Assembly: GCA_900539145.1 (NCBI GenBank)
Contig: UQAX01000036.1
Coordinates: 1 to 29,658 of the forward strand
Length of the DNA stretch: 29,658 nt
Source of the DNA: an uncultured Blautia sp.
GTDB lineage: Bacteria; Bacillota; Clostridia; Lachnospirales; Lachnospiraceae
Reading direction: 5' to 3'
Positions 1 to 6,843 of this stretch are shown here, piece by piece. The position numbers and the translations under genes are program-made. Below the pieces are notes generated by a model. The model did no database searches and was not told where the DNA came from. It saw only the letters and a program-made list of their open reading frames with translations. Position 1 is the first letter of the stretch; every line of letters starts with the position of its first letter.

Positions 1-1
1 T

Positions 2-74
<73 letters not shown>

Positions 75-82
75 TTTAATAT

Positions 83-155
83 GGAGCATTAGCTCAGTCG
101 GTAGAGCACTTGACTTTTAATCAAGTTGTCCGGGGTTCGAATCCCCGATGCTTCA
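83..155 (+). tRNA. tRNA-Lys (TTT)
   Basis: A 73-base cloverleaf. The acceptor GGAGCAT (83-89) pairs with ATGCTTC (148-154) with one G-U pair, and the discriminator is A155. The anticodon TTT is at 116-118. CCA is not encoded. It is the last tRNA of the cluster, since a strong terminator follows 10 bases later. Confidence 0.97.
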
Positions 156-164
156 CTGTTTAAA

Positions 165-204
165 ACAGTCTAAGTCCTTAAGATAAGGATTTAGGCTGTT
201 TTTT
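165..204 (+). terminator. Terminator of the tRNA cluster
   Basis: A 16-bp stem (165-180 with 184-199, some G-U pairs) with a 3-base loop runs into a T-run at 199-204. It closes the tRNA transcription unit. Confidence 0.9.
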
Positions 205-266
205 GTTTTATAGAAAAATTTGCTTTATGAAATAAAAATACTCGATATCTCATTTTTATCTCACTC

Positions 267-295
267 TTGTATATCCATAGGATGTTTAGTAAAAT
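267..295 (+). promoter_or_regulatory. Putative sigma-A promoter of the CAP-domain gene
   Basis: A TTGTAT -35 (267-272) and a TAAAAT -10 (290-295) are separated by 17 bases. The start point would fall near 302. That supports translation from the ATG at 325 over the one at 304, which would sit almost at the 5' end of the mRNA. Confidence 0.5.
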
Positions 296-324
296 TAGTT
301 TAAATGAAAGAGGAGGTAAGCAGT

Positions 325-1368
325 ATGAGAAACAAAAGAGTAAAATTATTTGCAGCAGCATTGCTTTTTATGGGAAGTGTAGTTGTAGGCAATAAAGAAG
401 TACAAGCAGCTCAGTGGGAGTATAATAGCTCGGGCTGGTGGTATCAGGAGGATGATGGAAGTTATCCGGTTAATGCATGGAAATCAATTAGTGGAAAGTG
501 GTATTATTTTGATGGAAATGGATATATGCTGACAGGATGGCAGAAAATTAATGGAGTGTGGTATTATCTTTATAGTGACGGAGCAATGGCATCAAATAGA
601 TGGGTAGGTGATTACTATTTAACCGAAAATGGAGCAATGGCAACGAATACTTGGATTGATGGGTATTATGTAGGCTCTGATGGTCAGTGGAAAAGAAATC
701 AATGGATAAATACAGAGTATGGCTGGTGGTATCGTCATGGAGACGGAAGCTATACAACAAATAATTGGGAGTTTATAGACGGATACTGGTACTATTTTGA
801 TGAAAACGGTTATATGAAAACAGGTTGGCAGGAGATATGGGGAAAATGGTATTATCTTTATAGTGATGGAGCAATGGCATCAAATAGATGGATAGGTGAT
901 TACTATTTAACCGAAAGCGGAGCAATGGCAACGAATACTTGGATTGATGGATATTATGTAGGACCTGATGGAAAATGGGTGAAAGATATTTCCACAGTTT
1001 ATGAAATGGAAGTTGCCAACATTGTAAATAAAGAGCGTGCTGCAAATGGATTAGAACCTTTAGAATATGATTATGAACTTGCTGAGGCAGCCGGTGTGCG
1101 TGCAAAGGAGCTAGAGCAGAATTTGTCACATACTCGTCCGGATGGAACATCATGTTTTACTGTTTTACAGGAGTTTGGTATTGAATATTGGATGTGCGGA
1201 GAAAATATTGCAGCGGGACAAAGGTCAGCTGAGCAGGTTATGAACGGGTGGATGAACAGTCCGGGGCATCGTCAGAACATTATGAGTCCATATACACATA
1301 TAGGTGTAGGGTATTATGTAGATAAGAACGGAAGAACAAATTGGGTACAGCTTTTTATCGGAAAGTAG
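325..1368 (+). CDS. Secreted cell-wall-binding repeat protein with C-terminal CAP (SCP/YkwD-like) domain
   Basis: 347 aa, starting at ATG 325 behind AGGAGG (311-316); an in-frame ATG at 304 has no such site. Residues 1-29 form a signal peptide (KKR-rich start, hydrophobic core, cleavage near VQAA). Residues about 37-228 are aromatic, glycine-rich repeats of the choline/glucan-binding type (GWWY, WYYFDGNGYM, TGWQ) that dock proteins to the cell surface. Residues about 232-347 form a CAP domain, recognised by SHTRPDG, GENIA, a GHRQNIM-like segment and GVGYY, the family's His/Glu cleft. The repeats make an almost exact 96-residue duplication. The protein is probably exported and wall-bound. Its exact activity is unknown: many YkwD-type bacterial CAP proteins have no proven enzyme function. 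It appears monocistronic, with a promoter at 267-295 and a terminator at 1383-1434. Confidence 0.88.
   Translation: MRNKRVKLFAAALLFMGSVVVGNKEVQAAQWEYNSSGWWYQEDDGSYPVNAWKSISGKWYYFDGNGYMLTGWQKINGVWYYLYSDGAMASNRWVGDYYLTENGAMATNTWIDGYYVGSDGQWKRNQWINTEYGWWYRHGDGSYTTNNWEFIDGYWYYFDENGYMKTGWQEIWGKWYYLYSDGAMASNRWIGDYYLTESGAMATNTWIDGYYVGPDGKWVKDISTVYEMEVANIVNKERAANGLEPLEYDYELAEAAGVRAKELEQNLSHTRPDGTSCFTVLQEFGIEYWMCGENIAAGQRSAEQVMNGWMNSPGHRQNIMSPYTHIGVGYYVDKNGRTNWVQLFIGK
433..990 (+). repeat. 288-bp tandem duplication inside the cell-wall-binding region
   Basis: Unit 1 (433-720) and unit 2 (from 721) both begin with the codons for GWWY and stay aligned at an offset of exactly 288 bases. Within them, 559-690 and 847-978 differ at only a few positions, so the duplication is recent or kept uniform. 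Each unit holds about four to five 20-residue wall-binding repeats. Confidence 0.85.
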
Positions 1369-1382
1369 TTGAGACAGACAAT

Positions 1383-1434
1383 AAAAAAGAACCAGAACCA
1401 ATGAGGGGGGAAGGTTGGTTCTGGTTTCTTTTTT
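1383..1434 (+). terminator. Terminator of the CAP-domain gene
   Basis: A roughly 18-bp stem (1383-1401 with 1415-1434, one extra T) surrounds a G-rich loop, TGAGGGGGGAAGG, and ends in TTTTTT. The opposite strand also carries a T-run, so it could work both ways. The loop resembles that of the hairpin at 1685-1723. Confidence 0.88.
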
Positions 1435-1448
1435 AATATTTTTAAATA

Positions 1449-1600
1449 TTAAAAAGAAGGAGAGCCGGTTTTCTATTCCGGCAATATGAAAAAGAAAAAG
1501 ATTTTTGAAAAAGTCTTATCGGCTTTTACAAGTTATACTATAAAGGGTAAATGTGATGAATTTGTGATGAAATGATAAAAGAAATGTGAAGAAAAGAAAA
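1449..1600 (+). repeat. Hairpin-bearing repeat element, copy A
   Basis: In order, the element has AAAAAGAAGGAG, a small hairpin (GCCGG 1464-1468 with CCGGC 1478-1482), AATATGAAAA, a purine-rich run, CTTTTACAAGTTATACTATA (1523-1542, containing a -10-like TATACT at 1534-1539) and then an AT-rich tail. Copy B at 1731-1885 has the same order with scattered substitutions and single-base indels. The hairpin arms differ in sequence between copies but both still pair. A 29-codon ORF can be read from 1486, but indels break that frame in copy B, so a coding role is unlikely. Confidence 0.6.
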
Positions 1601-1735
1601 AAACGGAGAATATCATTTTTATGTGCAGTGGTGGGAGTTTTGCAGAGTACTTTTATAGTATGGGCTGATTTTGACATAAAAAAGCAAGAGCAGAAATCTG
1701 AGGGGGATAGATTTCTGCTCTTGTTCATTTCATAA
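1586..1735 (+). CDS. Doubtful small ORF with signal-peptide-like N-terminus
   Basis: A GTG-initiated 49-codon frame begins KKRKKRR, continues with a hydrophobic stretch (about residues 9-26, ending VWA-D) like a signal peptide, and ends in LLLFIS. No good ribosome site precedes it, and its last third coincides with the perfect hairpin at 1685-1723. Copy B of the repeat begins a similar MKKRK frame at about 1873 that stops after 15 codons. It could be a short secreted peptide or the decayed start of one. It is listed because the N-terminal composition is striking. Confidence 0.2.
   Translation: MKKRKKRRISFLCAVVGVLQSTFIVWADFDIKKQEQKSEGDRFLLLFIS
1685..1723 (+). terminator. Perfect 15-bp hairpin, terminator-like
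   Basis: CAAGAGCAGAAATCT (1685-1699) pairs perfectly with 1709-1723 around the loop GAGGGGGAT. An A-run precedes it, but only a broken T-rich stretch (TTCATTTCAT) follows, so termination on the + strand is less certain than for the hairpin at 1383-1434. On the - strand the A-run becomes a T-run, so it could also terminate - strand transcription, including read-through from the gene at 1925-2698. Confidence 0.6.
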
Positions 1736-1885
1736 AAAAGAAGGAGTTACTGGCAATAGGCTTGCCAGTAATATGAAAAGAAAAAGATTTTGAAAAAAGT
1801 CTTATTGGCTTTTACAAGTTATACTATACTATGTAAATAAGGATAATTTATGACGAAATACTAAAAGAAAAATGAAAAAGAGAAA
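1731..1885 (+). repeat. Hairpin-bearing repeat element, copy B
   Basis: The diverged second copy of the element at 1449-1600. It has AAAAAAGAAGGAG, a 10-bp hairpin (TTACTGGCAA 1747-1756 with TTGCCAGTAA 1762-1771), AATATGAAAA, CTTTTACAAGTTATACTATA (1809-1828) and an AT-rich tail reaching into the 3' end of the convergent gene. Both copies are preceded by a hairpin with a GAGGGGG-type loop, so the repeated module may be larger. Confidence 0.6.
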
Positions 1886-1924
1886 ATTTCATTTATTCTT
1901 TTTTTATAAATGCTTTTGAATTTC

Positions 1925-2698
1925 TTATCTTTCTGATTGATAGAAAGAATCGGCAGGATATCCGCCGGCGGATTTCTGCATTCCCCTTTGTATTGCATCC
2001 TTGGAGGTTTTCCAGTCAGCATTTTTGTTTTTGTAATCGAATTTGTCACAGAACCATGCTAAATCATCGGTAACTCGCTGTAAGTTTTCTGTCATTAAAG
2101 AGAATAATTGTGGGTAAAATTCAGCTTTTTCTTTGTCAGACAATAATTCTTCTGCTGTTTCTACTAAATCACCGAAGTGAGGAAGGCAGAAGCCCTTGCT
2201 GCTTTTGAAAAGCTCCTGAAATTCTTTATTTTTACGATAGAGTTCAAAAAAGGTATCTAAATATCTGGCATAAGTATTCTTGGAATAATCACAGATATAA
2301 CAGGAGTTATTCTGTTCCTTTACCCAAGCACCCAAAGAGGTTTGAGGGTTATCGGGATTTAATTTTGCCTTTTTAAAATGTCCCAGCATAGATGCTTTTT
2401 TTGGAGAGAACATTTTTATTTGTTGCTGCAGTTCTTCATTTTTCTTTTTAAAATGTGTGGTGAGAATAAGTCCGGTACCAAGACGGTTTCCATAGTGAAA
2501 CATCTTTTTATAGTGGTCTCGGCAAAATCCCATTTTATCGGTTTCTGCCCGTATGTCATCTTCCATGTAGGAAGCACCTTGTCCTAGGACAAAGTCCAAA
2601 GCATGTTGTTCCAGATTTCTTTCAATAAAACAGAATGGACATTCATCATTTGCATGAAATGCGTCCATTAATGGAATGGTGTATATTTTCTCTTTCAT
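1925..2698 (-). CDS. Cys-rich DUF6062-type protein
   Basis: 257 aa. The start at 2698 follows a GAGGAT site (2704-2710 on the complement). No signal peptide or membrane segment is seen, so it is probably cytoplasmic. Cysteines occur in pairs or near histidines: CPFC at about 20-23, FCRDH at about 57-61, CYIC at about 134-137 and CLPHFGD at about 172-178. This suggests metal or Fe-S binding. The pattern matches my memory of the DUF6062 family common in Clostridia, whose members are sometimes wrongly labelled ABC-transporter proteins. No function is known to me. It stands alone, diverging from the MATE gene and converging on the repeat region. Confidence 0.7.
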   Translation of the reverse strand: MKEKIYTIPLMDAFHANDECPFCFIERNLEQHALDFVLGQGASYMEDDIRAETDKMGFCRDHYKKMFHYGNRLGTGLILTTHFKKKNEELQQQIKMFSPKKASMLGHFKKAKLNPDNPQTSLGAWVKEQNNSCYICDYSKNTYARYLDTFFELYRKNKEFQELFKSSKGFCLPHFGDLVETAEELLSDKEKAEFYPQLFSLMTENLQRVTDDLAWFCDKFDYKNKNADWKTSKDAIQRGMQKSAGGYPADSFYQSER

Positions 2699-2788
2699 AA
2701 TGCATCCTCTATTCTTTGTTTTTATATATTAAAGGGTATCATAGTTGGGGGTAGTTGAAAAGAGACTTTTGCAGATAAAAATTAGTGT

Positions 2789-2817
2789 TTGCAGGTTCTT
2801 TCAGAGTTTGGTAAGAT
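2789..2817 (+). promoter_or_regulatory. Putative sigma-A promoter of the MATE gene
   Basis: A TTGCAG -35 (2789-2794), a 17-base spacer and a TAAGAT -10 (2812-2817) place a start near 2824, just before the ribosome site GAGGA at 2839-2843. Confidence 0.5.
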
Positions 2818-2851
2818 AGTAAAGTAATGACAGAATTTGAGGAAAAAAGAC

Positions 2852-4219
2852 ATGAGAAAAAAGATTGATTTATTAGAAGGACCAATTGCGGGAACCCTTG
2901 CCCGTCTGGCTTTTCCAATTATGGGAACTTCCTTTATTCAGATGGGATATAATCTGGTGGATATGATATGGATTGGAAGATTGGGCAGTAATGCGGTAGC
3001 AGCAGTTGGGGCTGCCGGCATGTTTATGTGGCTGGCAAACGGATTTACAATGATACCACGAGTAGGTGGGCAGGTAAGCGTAGGGCAGCGTTTGGGTGCG
3101 GGAAATCCGGAAGAAGGAGCTGAGTTTGCCAGAGGAGCTCTCCGTATGGGAGCATTTTTAGGCATTTTATATGGCATTGTCAGTTTGCTGTTGAATAAGC
3201 AGTTGATTGGATTTTTTAATCTGAACAGTCCGGATGTTATATGGGATGCCAGAGTTTATTTGATGATTACCTGTGGTTTGATTGTATTTTCCTTTTTAGA
3301 TCAGGTTATCGGAGGAATTTTGGCTGCAATGGGAAATACCGTGACTACCTTTCGGGTTACTACGGTAGGATTGGTTATTAACCTGATTTTAGATCCGCTT
3401 TTGATTTTCGGTATCGGACCGTTAAAAGGAATGGGTGTAGCAGGAGCAGCTTTTGCAACTGTATTTGCCCAGATAATTGTATTTGTTCTTTATTTAAAAG
3501 CAGTGTGGAGAGAACCAATTATTTTTGGAAGAATTCATTTGTTTGCAAGAACACCGAAGGAACATATTAGGGAAATTGTAAAAATAGGTCTTCCTTCTGC
3601 TATGCAGGATGCACTGATGTCTATGATTTCTATGGTGATTGCACGTTTTATTGCAGGCTGGGGAGATGCGGCAGTTGCGGTTCAAAAGGTAGGAAGCCAG
3701 ATAGAGTCTATTTCGTGGATGATGGCAGGCGGTTTTTCCACAGCAGTGAATGCTTTTATTGCGCAGAACTATGGTGCAGGGAAAAAGAAGCGTATTAAGA
3801 AGGGATATCGAAAAGCCATTGAAATTATGGCGGTGTGGGGTGTAATTACTACATTGCTTCTGTGGGTATTTCCAGAATTTTTCTTTAAAATATTTATTAA
3901 AGAACCGGATGTTATTCCAATGGGAGTGGATTATTTAAGAATTATAGGAATTTCGGAAATTTTTATGTGTCTGGAAGGCGCTGCCACAGGGGCGTTTCAG
4001 GGAATTGGAAAGACTGTGCCGCCGTCTGTTACGGGAATTTTGTTTAATGCCCTTAGAATTCCGGCAGCTATGATTTTATCTGCTACGGGATTGGGATTAA
4101 ACGGCGTCTGGTGGGCATTGAGCTTATCCTGTGTATTTAAAGGAACAATTTTACCGCTATGGTTTAAAGTTGTATTAAAAAAATATGAGAAACAGGGAAT
4201 GGAGGAGGAAGTAAGATGA
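2852..4219 (+). CDS. MATE-family multidrug/metabolite exporter
   Basis: 455 aa from ATG 2852, which lies 8 bases after GAGGA; a TTG at 2837 is also in frame but lies before that site. About 12 hydrophobic segments fall in two related halves, the usual MATE size and layout. Typical features are the N-terminal LLEGPIAGTLARLAFPIM, the MIWIGRLG segment, PRVGGQVSVGQRLGAGN at about 75-90, and the second-half QNYGAGKKKR and GAFQGIGKT. It is an inner-membrane antiporter that would export drugs or metabolites using Na+ or H+. The substrate cannot be read from the sequence. Its stop overlaps the next start (ATGA), so the next gene is translationally coupled to it. Confidence 0.93.
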   Translation: MRKKIDLLEGPIAGTLARLAFPIMGTSFIQMGYNLVDMIWIGRLGSNAVAAVGAAGMFMWLANGFTMIPRVGGQVSVGQRLGAGNPEEGAEFARGALRMGAFLGILYGIVSLLLNKQLIGFFNLNSPDVIWDARVYLMITCGLIVFSFLDQVIGGILAAMGNTVTTFRVTTVGLVINLILDPLLIFGIGPLKGMGVAGAAFATVFAQIIVFVLYLKAVWREPIIFGRIHLFARTPKEHIREIVKIGLPSAMQDALMSMISMVIARFIAGWGDAAVAVQKVGSQIESISWMMAGGFSTAVNAFIAQNYGAGKKKRIKKGYRKAIEIMAVWGVITTLLLWVFPEFFFKIFIKEPDVIPMGVDYLRIIGISEIFMCLEGAATGAFQGIGKTVPPSVTGILFNALRIPAAMILSATGLGLNGVWWALSLSCVFKGTILPLWFKVVLKKYEKQGMEEEVR

Positions 4220-4527
4220 CGCAGCAACAGATTGTATTGATTGTTCTGGCAGCAGTCATTATTTTGGCGGGAATTTTTCTTGCTGTGAAAGGTAAACTGT
4301 CTATGATAAGAGAACGCTTTGCCAGTGGGGTTTCACCTGAAAATGAGAGAAAGTTTATGATGACCATAGGCGGAGCAGTTTCTGTCATGGGTTTGGATTT
4401 ATTGATTTTGCAGCTTTTGTCTTTACGCATGAAATTGAGTTCTGAGCAGACGCTTTTAGTGCTTGGAGCGGGATTGGTAGTGTTTGTGGCAATTATCCTT
4501 ATTGGACAAAAGTATTACAGAAGATAG
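4216..4527 (+). CDS. Small three-helix membrane protein
   Basis: 103 aa. The ATG overlaps the MATE stop as ATGA, with GGAGGAAG upstream as ribosome site. Three hydrophobic helices are seen at about 5-24, 47-70 and 78-99. A charged loop between the first two (about 28-46) contains MIRERFASG and SPENERKF. The size and layout resemble DUF3784-type proteins, but I cannot confirm the family. Tight coupling to the exporter suggests a joint role in the membrane, which is inference only. Confidence 0.7.
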   Translation: MTQQQIVLIVLAAVIILAGIFLAVKGKLSMIRERFASGVSPENERKFMMTIGGAVSVMGLDLLILQLLSLRMKLSSEQTLLVLGAGLVVFVAIILIGQKYYRR

Positions 4528-4540
4528 GGAGATAGAAGCT

Positions 4541-4903
4541 ATGTTAAACTGTTTTTGTGTCGGCATGGGAGGATTTCTGGGAGCAGCAGCCAGATATTTA
4601 CTGAGCCTCATTCCTGTACAGGATAAATCAGGATTTCCGTGGAACACTTTTTTTATCAACGCAGCGGGAGCTTTTCTCATCGGCTGTATTTCTGCATTCG
4701 CAGCAAAAAAGGGAATAGGAAGCAGCTCTTTGATTTTATTTTTAAAGACGGGAGTATGCGGAGGATTTACCACTTTTTCTACTTTTGCGCTGGAAAGCTA
4801 TGTGTTAATGGAAAATGGGAAAGGCGTTCTTTCGGTAATTTATATGATTGCCAGTGTGTTGGTATGCTTGGGTGCAGTGATGCTGGCACAAAAAATAATT
4901 TAA
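4541..4903 (+). CDS. crcB: Fluoride channel FluC/CrcB
   Basis: 120 aa from ATG 4541, 13 bases after the previous stop, with GGGAG upstream; a longer frame from 4484 overlaps the previous gene and lacks a site. Four helices fit the family's dual-topology fluoride channel. Visible signatures are GGFLGAAARY (about 10-19), PWNTFFINAAGAFLIG with the pore Asn (about 33-48), and the pore motif GVCGGFTTFSTFALE (about 72-86). The channel lets toxic fluoride leave the cell. Many clostridia carry two crcB copies; only one is in this window. No fluoride riboswitch was seen upstream, so expression probably comes from the MATE promoter. Confidence 0.93.
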   Translation: MLNCFCVGMGGFLGAAARYLLSLIPVQDKSGFPWNTFFINAAGAFLIGCISAFAAKKGIGSSSLILFLKTGVCGGFTTFSTFALESYVLMENGKGVLSVIYMIASVLVCLGAVMLAQKII

Positions 4904-4930
4904 AATTCTATATAAAAGGAGAGGATAGAG

Positions 4931-6220
4931 ATGAGCAGAGAATATCATATTGAAACAAAATGTATTCAGTCCGGTTGGAAACCAAAGAAGGGTGAACCGA
5001 GAATGATGCCGATTTATCAGAGCACAACTTTTAAGTATGACACAACAGAAGAAATGGGCAGGTTGTTTGATTTAAAGGACAATGGATATTTTTATACAAG
5101 ATGTCAAAATCCTACCAATGATTTAGTTGCAGCGAAAATTGCAGATTTGGAAGGCGGAGTTGCAGCAGTGCTCACTTCCTCAGGTCAGTCAGCAATTTTC
5201 TATTCTATTTTTAATATCTGTGAAGCAGGAGATCATGTGATTTGTGCTTCTGCAATTTATGGAGGTACTTTAAACGTCTTAGGCGTAACAGCGAAAAAAA
5301 TGGGAATTGAATGTACTTTTGTAAATGTGGATGCGCCGGCGGAGGAATTGGAAAAAGCGTTTAAGCCAAATACAAAGGCAGTGATTGCAGAGACTATTGC
5401 AAATCCTTCTTTAGTTGTATTAGACATTGAAAAAATGGCAAATCTGGCTCATAGCCATGGCGTTCCTCTTGTCGTGGATAATACTTTTGCTACACCGGTA
5501 AACTGCCAGCCGTTTAAATGGGGCGCTGATATTGTGGTACATTCCACAACAAAATATATGGACGGACATGCAGCGCAGGTAGGAGGAGCGATTGTAGACA
5601 GCGGAAATTTTGACTGGGAAGCCCATGCTGACAAGTTTCCGGGGCTGACAACACCTGATGAGTCTTATCATGGAGTTGTTTATACAAAACAGTTTGGAAA
5701 AGCTGCTTATATCACAAAAATCAATGCACAGCTTATGCGTGATTTAGGCTCTGTTCCTTCTCCTATGAACTCCTTTATCTTAAATTTAGGACTGGAGTCT
5801 TTAGTTTTAAGAGTGGAAAGACATTGCTACAACGCACAGAAGGTAGCGGAGTATTTGGATGCACATCCATTAGTTGGAAAGGTAAATTATCCGGGACTTC
5901 CGCAGGATAAATATCATGATTTGGCACAGAAATATATGCCAAAGGGAACTTGCGGAGTTATTTCTTTTGAATTAAAGAAGGGAAGAGAAGCTGCTGTGAA
6001 ATTTATGGACAGCCTGAAGTTGGCTTCTATTGTTACGCATGTGGCAGATGCCAAGACAAGTGTATTGCATCCTGCAAGCCATACTCACAGACAGTTAAAT
6101 GATGAACAGTTGGTTGCAGCAGGAGTTTCACCGGGAATGATACGGTTTTCAGTAGGAATTGAGCATATTGACGATATTATCGCAGACCTTTCACAGGCAT
6201 TGGAGGCTAGCGAAAAATAA
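4931..6220 (+). CDS. metY: O-acetylhomoserine sulfhydrylase (MetY-type, PLP enzyme)
   Basis: 429 aa, with AAAGGAGAGG before ATG 4931. A cytoplasmic PLP enzyme of the Cys/Met-metabolism family. It would make homocysteine from O-acetylhomoserine and sulfide, giving direct sulfide assimilation. Seen in order: YTRCQNPT (about 55-62), the PLP phosphate-binding SSGQSAI (about 83-89), DNTFATP (183-189) and the Schiff-base lysine in HSTTKYMDGHA (K208). The length matches MetY (about 430), which is longer than cystathionine gamma-synthase/lyase (about 380). No S-box or T-box was seen upstream. mnmM follows after 2 bases, so the two share a transcript. Confidence 0.93.
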   Translation: MSREYHIETKCIQSGWKPKKGEPRMMPIYQSTTFKYDTTEEMGRLFDLKDNGYFYTRCQNPTNDLVAAKIADLEGGVAAVLTSSGQSAIFYSIFNICEAGDHVICASAIYGGTLNVLGVTAKKMGIECTFVNVDAPAEELEKAFKPNTKAVIAETIANPSLVVLDIEKMANLAHSHGVPLVVDNTFATPVNCQPFKWGADIVVHSTTKYMDGHAAQVGGAIVDSGNFDWEAHADKFPGLTTPDESYHGVVYTKQFGKAAYITKINAQLMRDLGSVPSPMNSFILNLGLESLVLRVERHCYNAQKVAEYLDAHPLVGKVNYPGLPQDKYHDLAQKYMPKGTCGVISFELKKGREAAVKFMDSLKLASIVTHVADAKTSVLHPASHTHRQLNDEQLVAAGVSPGMIRFSVGIEHIDDIIADLSQALEASEK

Positions 6221-6222
6221 GT

Positions 6223-6789
6223 ATGAAATCTTATCAGATTACAGAGTGGAGTCATGAGCTGTTTCAGTTGCAGGTAAATCCGAATGGGTTGTATATTGAT
6301 GCAACCATGGGAAATGGACATGACACGCTGTTTTTATGTGAATTGGCGGGAGAAAGTGGAAAAGTTCTGGCTTTCGATGTGCAGGAACAGGCAATTATGT
6401 GTACAACAAAGCTTTTAAAAGAGCACAATGTGGAAAACAGGGCAAAGCTTTATCTGGACAGTCATGAAAACATGGATGAATATGCAGAAGCAGGAACCGT
6501 AGACGGCATTTATTTTAATTTCGGCTATTTGCCTGGAGGCGACCACAATCTGGCAACAAAGGCGGATACCAGCGTAAAAGCTATTGAAAAAGGTCTTGAA
6601 CTGCTGAAAAAAGGCGGTGTGATGGCGCTTTGTATTTACAGCGGAGGAGATACGGGATTTGAAGAAAAAAACCGAATTTTAGAGTATTTAAAGAAGCTGA
6701 ACAGCCGAAAGTATGTTGTGATTGTCAACAGCTATTATAACAGGGAAAATAATCCTCCAATTCCTGCGTTTATTGTGAAAAAGGGATAG
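6223..6789 (+). CDS. mnmM: tRNA (mnm5s2U34) methyltransferase MnmM / YtqB family
   Basis: 188 aa, starting 2 bases after the metY stop. It has a class I SAM-dependent methyltransferase fold: motif I is IDATMGNGHDTLFL (about 26-39), the acidic end of strand 2 is AFDVQ (about 50-54), and the family-specific NFGYLPGGDH is at about 101-110. B. subtilis YtqB (MnmM) transfers the last methyl group in making mnm5s2U at the tRNA wobble position. The protein here matches it in length and hallmark motif. It is often annotated only as 'rRNA methylase'. The ribosome site is weak (GGAGG about 16 bases upstream), consistent with coupling to metY. Confidence 0.88.
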   Translation: MKSYQITEWSHELFQLQVNPNGLYIDATMGNGHDTLFLCELAGESGKVLAFDVQEQAIMCTTKLLKEHNVENRAKLYLDSHENMDEYAEAGTVDGIYFNFGYLPGGDHNLATKADTSVKAIEKGLELLKKGGVMALCIYSGGDTGFEEKNRILEYLKKLNSRKYVVIVNSYYNRENNPPIPAFIVKKG

Positions 6790-6812
6790 AATAGCCAAAG
6801 ACGACATATAAT
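6784..6812 (+). promoter_or_regulatory. Putative sigma-E-type promoter of the spoIID-like gene
   Basis: CATATAAT at 6805-6812 matches the sigma-E -10 consensus CATAYA-H-T. The -35-like GGATAGA (6784-6790) lies 14 bases upstream. The start would be near 6819, downstream of the first in-frame ATG (6811), so translation must begin later, most likely at 6844. Confidence 0.5.
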
Positions 6813-6843
6813 GCAAGTAAGAAAATGCAGGTTTTGTATTTTT

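Noticed and set aside
773..1153. Long open frame on the - strand inside the CAP-protein gene (with a similar one at 548-760)
   Set aside because: It mirrors the repetitive coding strand (Tyr/Trp/Gly codons read as His/Leu/Pro/Tyr), has no ribosome site, and the two antisense frames are alike only because the sense repeats are.
1486..1575. 29-codon frame beginning MKKKKIFEK in repeat copy A
   Set aside because: Indels in copy B destroy the frame after six codons, so the DNA, not this peptide, appears conserved.
4904..4930. Fluoride or S-box riboswitch near crcB or metY
   Set aside because: The gaps before crcB (13 bases) and metY (27 bases) are too short for either, and no motif was seen further upstream.
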